NCBI RefSeq assembly: GCF_000220395.1
Contig: NW_004085985.1
Coordinates: 1 to 64,000 of the forward strand
Direction of reading: 5' to 3'
Length of the DNA: 64,000 nucleotides
DNA from: Ichthyophthirius multifiliis
Lineage: Eukaryota; Ciliophora; Oligohymenophorea; Hymenostomatida
A program made the translations under genes and the position numbers. The notes under the pieces were generated by a model. It saw nothing but the letters and a program-made list of their open reading frames with translations, had not been told where the DNA came from and searched no databases. Below, in pieces: positions 60,912 through 64,000 of the stretch. Positions within the stretch are counted from its first letter, which is position 1, and each line of letters opens with the position of its first letter.

Positions 60912-62516
60912 GGTTGATCCGTCTTTAACTGAATAAAAAAAAGGTGAAAAAACAAAATTATTAACACTTTTTAATTACGAAGAAAATAATAAAATAAATG
61001 TTTTTGATAATACAAATGTCAATTCATGGCATTTGGATTGTATAAGAAATTCTGCTACAAAGGTTTTTAGAATTATTGAAAGATATATAAGTAATAAAGA
61101 AAGTTTTGATGAATATTTAATGTAATAAATTAATATTTAGGATAAAAATTAATTCTAAAAAGAATAAATTTCAAAAAAAAATTTAACAAAAGCTATTTAA
61201 AATTTACTTTTGAATGTAGGGGATAATGAAATAAAAAAGGAAGAAGTGGAAGCTTTTTTATCTATTTTTCTATATAATAAACATGACCATACACATGCTA
61301 AAGATATATCTACAGCTATATTTGAGTAAATATAATCACATAAATATATATATAATTGTTTTTTTTATTAGTGAATCAAATAGATAATGGTATAAAAAAT
61401 TAGCTTAAAAACCAAATAAACCTCCTCCTCCACCTTAAGTTTTATATCATGATGAGTTTAAAGAAACAAATGAAAAAAATATGGAAATGTCTTATATATA
61501 ATAATAATAAGAATAGTTTTAATAATATTCTGGTTTAGTTAGGAAATCTACTGGACTTTTTTATCCGAAAAATTTAAACTTGATTTTAGAAAAATTTGAA
61601 AATTAAATTTTTTGTGGAACTTAAAAAGCTTATGAAATTTTCAAAAAATTTGATGTGGATAAAGATGGTTATTTTTTAAAAATAAAAAATTATATTAAGT
61701 TTATTTATATTTATTTTAAAGGTTATGTATCCTAAAAAGATATTATTAATAAAATAAAAGAACTTAATTTACTTTAAAATAATGAAATTTAACCTTTTAT
61801 TTAATACTTGGATCCTGATAATAAAGGTTATGTCAATTTTAATTAATTTAGTTCAAAAATAAGGGTTGGAATGTCTAATAATGATGAAATGGGAAAATAA
61901 TTGGTTATTCCTTTACATCACCTTGTAAAGAATAATTATAAGATATATAAAATATAATAGCTAATATTTAACCTAAAATTAATGAACTTAAAAAACCATA
62001 TCAATCATAAGAAAGTTATTTTTTATTAATTTTGTTTTTAATTTTATTTGTATATAAATTTTATTAAGATACATAAAGATATAATAGATTTACTTCTACT
62101 CCTGCTATAGGAAATACTTTCAAAAATTTTTAGGCACCAGAAAATAGTCCAATGTATATGTGTAACCAAGTAATTTTTTTTAAATATTATAAATATATAT
62201 AAATTATGTAATATTAAAAGGTTTTTTTTTATATAAAAAAAAAAAAAAAAATATATAAAAGGATAGATTTGCAAAAGATTTTAATCATAGAGTTTAATTT
62301 TAGAAAGATGAATTTTAGAAAAAAAAAAAATATGAAATTGGAAGAATTTTAAAAATTAAAGAAAATCATAATAAATAATTAGAAAAAATTGAATAATAAA
62401 ATTAAATTGATAGTATTAAAAATGAAAATAAAATAAAATCTAAAGGTTTATGTCAATGGACATATGAACATGTAAATTTAATATATAAATAAATAATTAT
62501 ATATATGTATATATAA

Positions 62517-62561
<45 letters not shown>

Positions 62562-62623
62562 TATACATTTTTTTTTTATTTTATAAATTATAGCGTTGTC
62601 ATTTATTAAATAGTTGGTAATGA
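59579..62623 (+). CDS. EF-hand calcium-binding protein, multi-exon
   Basis: ATG 59579 starts 'MILRKQRIHETGKSNIDF', then a short intron (about 59630-59689). A basic Lys/Gln-rich head leads to 'RRVIRRRYANRTHFQKIFNQ', then EF-hand loop 1 'DQDQSGDLNLNE'. More helical sequence follows ('FSEDSLQQGFVSYQKFKDII', 'DDVESLFLRHKIDKNLFNYR'). A later pair of loops is 'DVDKDGYVSQKD' and 'DPDNKGYVNFNQ', with the usual D-x-D-x-D/N-G spacing. The tail has 'RYNRFTSTPAIGNTFKNF' and ends 'WTYEHRCHLLNSWQ' at TGA 62621. Introns often hold TA runs (about 60840-60911, 62500-62590). A one-base slip at a T run near 61928 is needed to keep frame. Calcium-regulated ciliary or cytoskeletal function is inferred from domain and neighbours. 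Confidence 0.8.
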
Positions 62624-62921
62624 TTATTTACTATATCATATTTTTTTTATTCTATTTTTAAATATTTATTTATATATTTTAAAAAACTTTTTTTTTTTAA
62701 TATATATTTAAATAATAAATTATATTATTAAAAAATTTTTATTAATATAGTTTACTAATTTTAAAAATAATAATAATAATATAGTTAAAATTAAGTCTTT
62801 TATATTTTATTTATATTTCTATATAATAATTAAATAAAAGTCTTTAAAATTATTATATTTATTCATTTAATATTTTTATTCCTATTTTTTTTTTATAAAT
62901 AAATAAAAAATTATATTTTAA
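62624..62921. other. AT-rich spacer
   Basis: A/T low complexity between two plus-strand genes, with no recognisable feature. Confidence 0.5.
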
Positions 62922-64000
62922 ATGTCAAAAAATAATAAAACAGGAAAAAAGCCTCCAGGCGTTACAAGTAATAAACGAATATATTTTTATTTAAAAAAAT
63001 ATAGAAAAATATTAGCAATATTATTTAAAAATATTAAAAAAAATAAGAAAATGAATAAGACGCAAGAAACGCAGCAGATAAAGTAAATGATAATGAAAGT
63101 GAAGAATATAAGGTAAATTTAATTAATTTATTTTTTTTAATAATAAACTAATATTTATATAAATATATATAGAAAGCAATGAGAAAAGAAATAAGATCTT
63201 TAAATGATATTTATGAAGAAGAAAAAAAACTGCTTGCATTTTATTAATAAGAGAGAGAAAAAATTAATTACAATTGGATTATTTCAAAAAAGGAATTAGA
63301 AGATAAAAAAAGTGAACTTATTAATAAAGAAAGAGAATTATAAGATTTAAATGAAAATCATTTTATGACTTTGAATGTTTATAAATAAAAGTTTTATTTT
63401 ATAATAAAAAAAAAATATAATAAAAATAATATATTTAATAAATATTTTTTTTTTTTTAAAAAAAAAAAAAGAATAAAACATTTACTGTTTCAAAATTAAG
63501 ATTAATAAAGTGAATTAAAAAAAGACGTAGAAATAACTCTTAAATAATTAGAAGACTAACATAGAATTAAATCCAGAGAATTAAAAACTGATGTTAGAGC
63601 ATTAAAAGTCATGGTAATTAATTAATTATTAATATATGTTTATATTTTAAAAAAATAAAGAAAAAAGAATAAGAAATTTCTCATAATGACTATATTTTTG
63701 CTTTAAAATAAGATCATGATAAATAAAAAACATTATTAAGATAAGGTATATATATATATATATATAAATATATTTAAATAAAATAAGAATATGAAAGATC
63801 AATAAATGACATAAAAAAGAAATATGACTTGAAAATGTTTAATTTAACAAAGGAGATGGAAGAAGCTCGTGCAGCTTAAATAAAGCTTTTGGAAGATAAT
63901 AAAAACTAAAAAATAGCTGAATTAATAAAAGAGCATACTGTAAAATATAATGACATAAAGAATTATTATTCAGAAATAACTGCCACTAACCTAGACTATA
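62922..64000 (+). CDS. DRC4: GAS8/DRC4, nexin-dynein regulatory complex subunit (5' part)
   Basis: DRC4 is a coiled-coil subunit of the nexin-dynein regulatory complex that links outer doublets and tunes ciliary bending. ATG 62922 starts 'MSKNNKTGKKPPGVTSNK'. After introns come 'MRKEIRSLNDIYEEEKKLLA', 'WIISKKELEDKKSELINKER', 'FMTLNVYKQKIKHLLFQNQD' (human 'EIKVYKQKVKHLLYEHQN'), 'RIKSRELKTDVRALKVM' (human 'VLRKDMRALKVE'), 'DIKKKYDLKMFNLTKEMEEA' and 'DIKNYYSEITATNLDY' (human 'DIKNYYNDITLNNL'). At least four introns are visible (about 62975-63050, 63113-63171, 63391-63471 and 63614-63660). The gene is cut by the window end at 64000, roughly two thirds through the expected protein. Confidence 0.93.

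Noticed and set aside
1-64000. Programmed +1 frameshifting of the Euplotes kind to explain frame changes
   Set aside because: Euplotes uses TAA and TAG as stops and shifts at AAA-TAA/TAG signals. Here TAA/TAG are Gln and the shifts sit at plain A or T runs, so sequencing indels are the simpler explanation.
1-64000. tRNA genes, CRISPR arrays, insertion sequences or virus-like elements
   Set aside because: No cloverleaf-like G+C island with the usual A and B boxes, no regularly spaced direct repeats with spacers, and no transposase, integrase or capsid-like protein was seen on either strand.

Overview
The window is about 85% A+T and only makes sense if TAA and TAG are read as glutamine and TGA is the sole stop. 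With that code and short GT...AG introns (about 30-300 nt, often full of TA repeats), long conserved proteins appear on both strands. Together with a telomerase protein very close to what I recall of Tetrahymena TERT, this points to the macronuclear genome of an oligohymenophorean (hymenostome) ciliate. An extremely A+T-rich relative of Tetrahymena such as Ichthyophthirius would fit. The species is my inference.

Layout. 0.5-2.0 kb: CCT-motif protein (+). 2.5-6.0 kb: PPP4R4-like phosphatase-4 regulatory subunit (-). 6.15-6.64 kb: a garbled near-duplicate stretch that looks like an assembly fault. 6.9-8.9 kb: Polo-like kinase (-). 8.9-15 kb: mostly non-coding, with one candidate structured RNA, one uncharacterised gene at 12.3-13.0 kb, and a G/T-skewed stretch at 13.1-14.7 kb. 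15.0-16.9 kb: small uncharacterised genes. 17.2-17.4 kb: U3 snoRNA (-). 19.3-21.5 kb: ERK7/MAPK15-type kinase (-). 23.1 kb: small secreted Cys-rich protein (+). 23.9-24.7 kb: Rab6 (-). 25.5-27.9 kb: peroxisomal-type ABCD half transporter (+). 30.3-32.9 kb: CAMK-like kinase (-). 33.3 kb: Q-rich coiled coil (-). 34.1-35.4 kb: phosphomevalonate kinase with several frame breaks (-). 35.9-39.9 kb: large coiled-coil protein (+). 42.4-44.2 kb: MFAP1 splicing factor (+). 44.3-46.5 kb: FHA-domain protein (+). 46.6-50.6 kb: TERT (-). 50.9-52.1 kb: coiled coil (-). 52.5 kb: tail-anchored cytochrome b5 (+). From 54 to 64 kb the genes look mainly ciliary: a repeat-bearing putative microtubule-associated protein, a small-motif ciliary-like protein, an EF-hand protein, and GAS8/DRC4, which is cut by the window end.

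The genes do not form operons; each has its own AT-rich flanks and many neighbours are divergent or convergent. Functional themes are signalling kinases (PLK, ERK7, CAMK), membrane traffic and lipid metabolism (Rab6, ABCD, PMK, cytochrome b5), RNA processing (U3, MFAP1), telomere maintenance (TERT), and cilia.

A recurring oddity is that conserved proteins switch frame by one base at A or T runs (PPP4R4, PMK, MFAP1, TERT 3' end, EF-hand gene and others). The simplest reading is indel error in homopolymers of the assembly, so exact exon and stop positions below are approximate. I found no clear transposon, virus copy, CRISPR array, tRNA or telomere repeat. No wholly new system is demonstrated; the best leads are listed in the findings.
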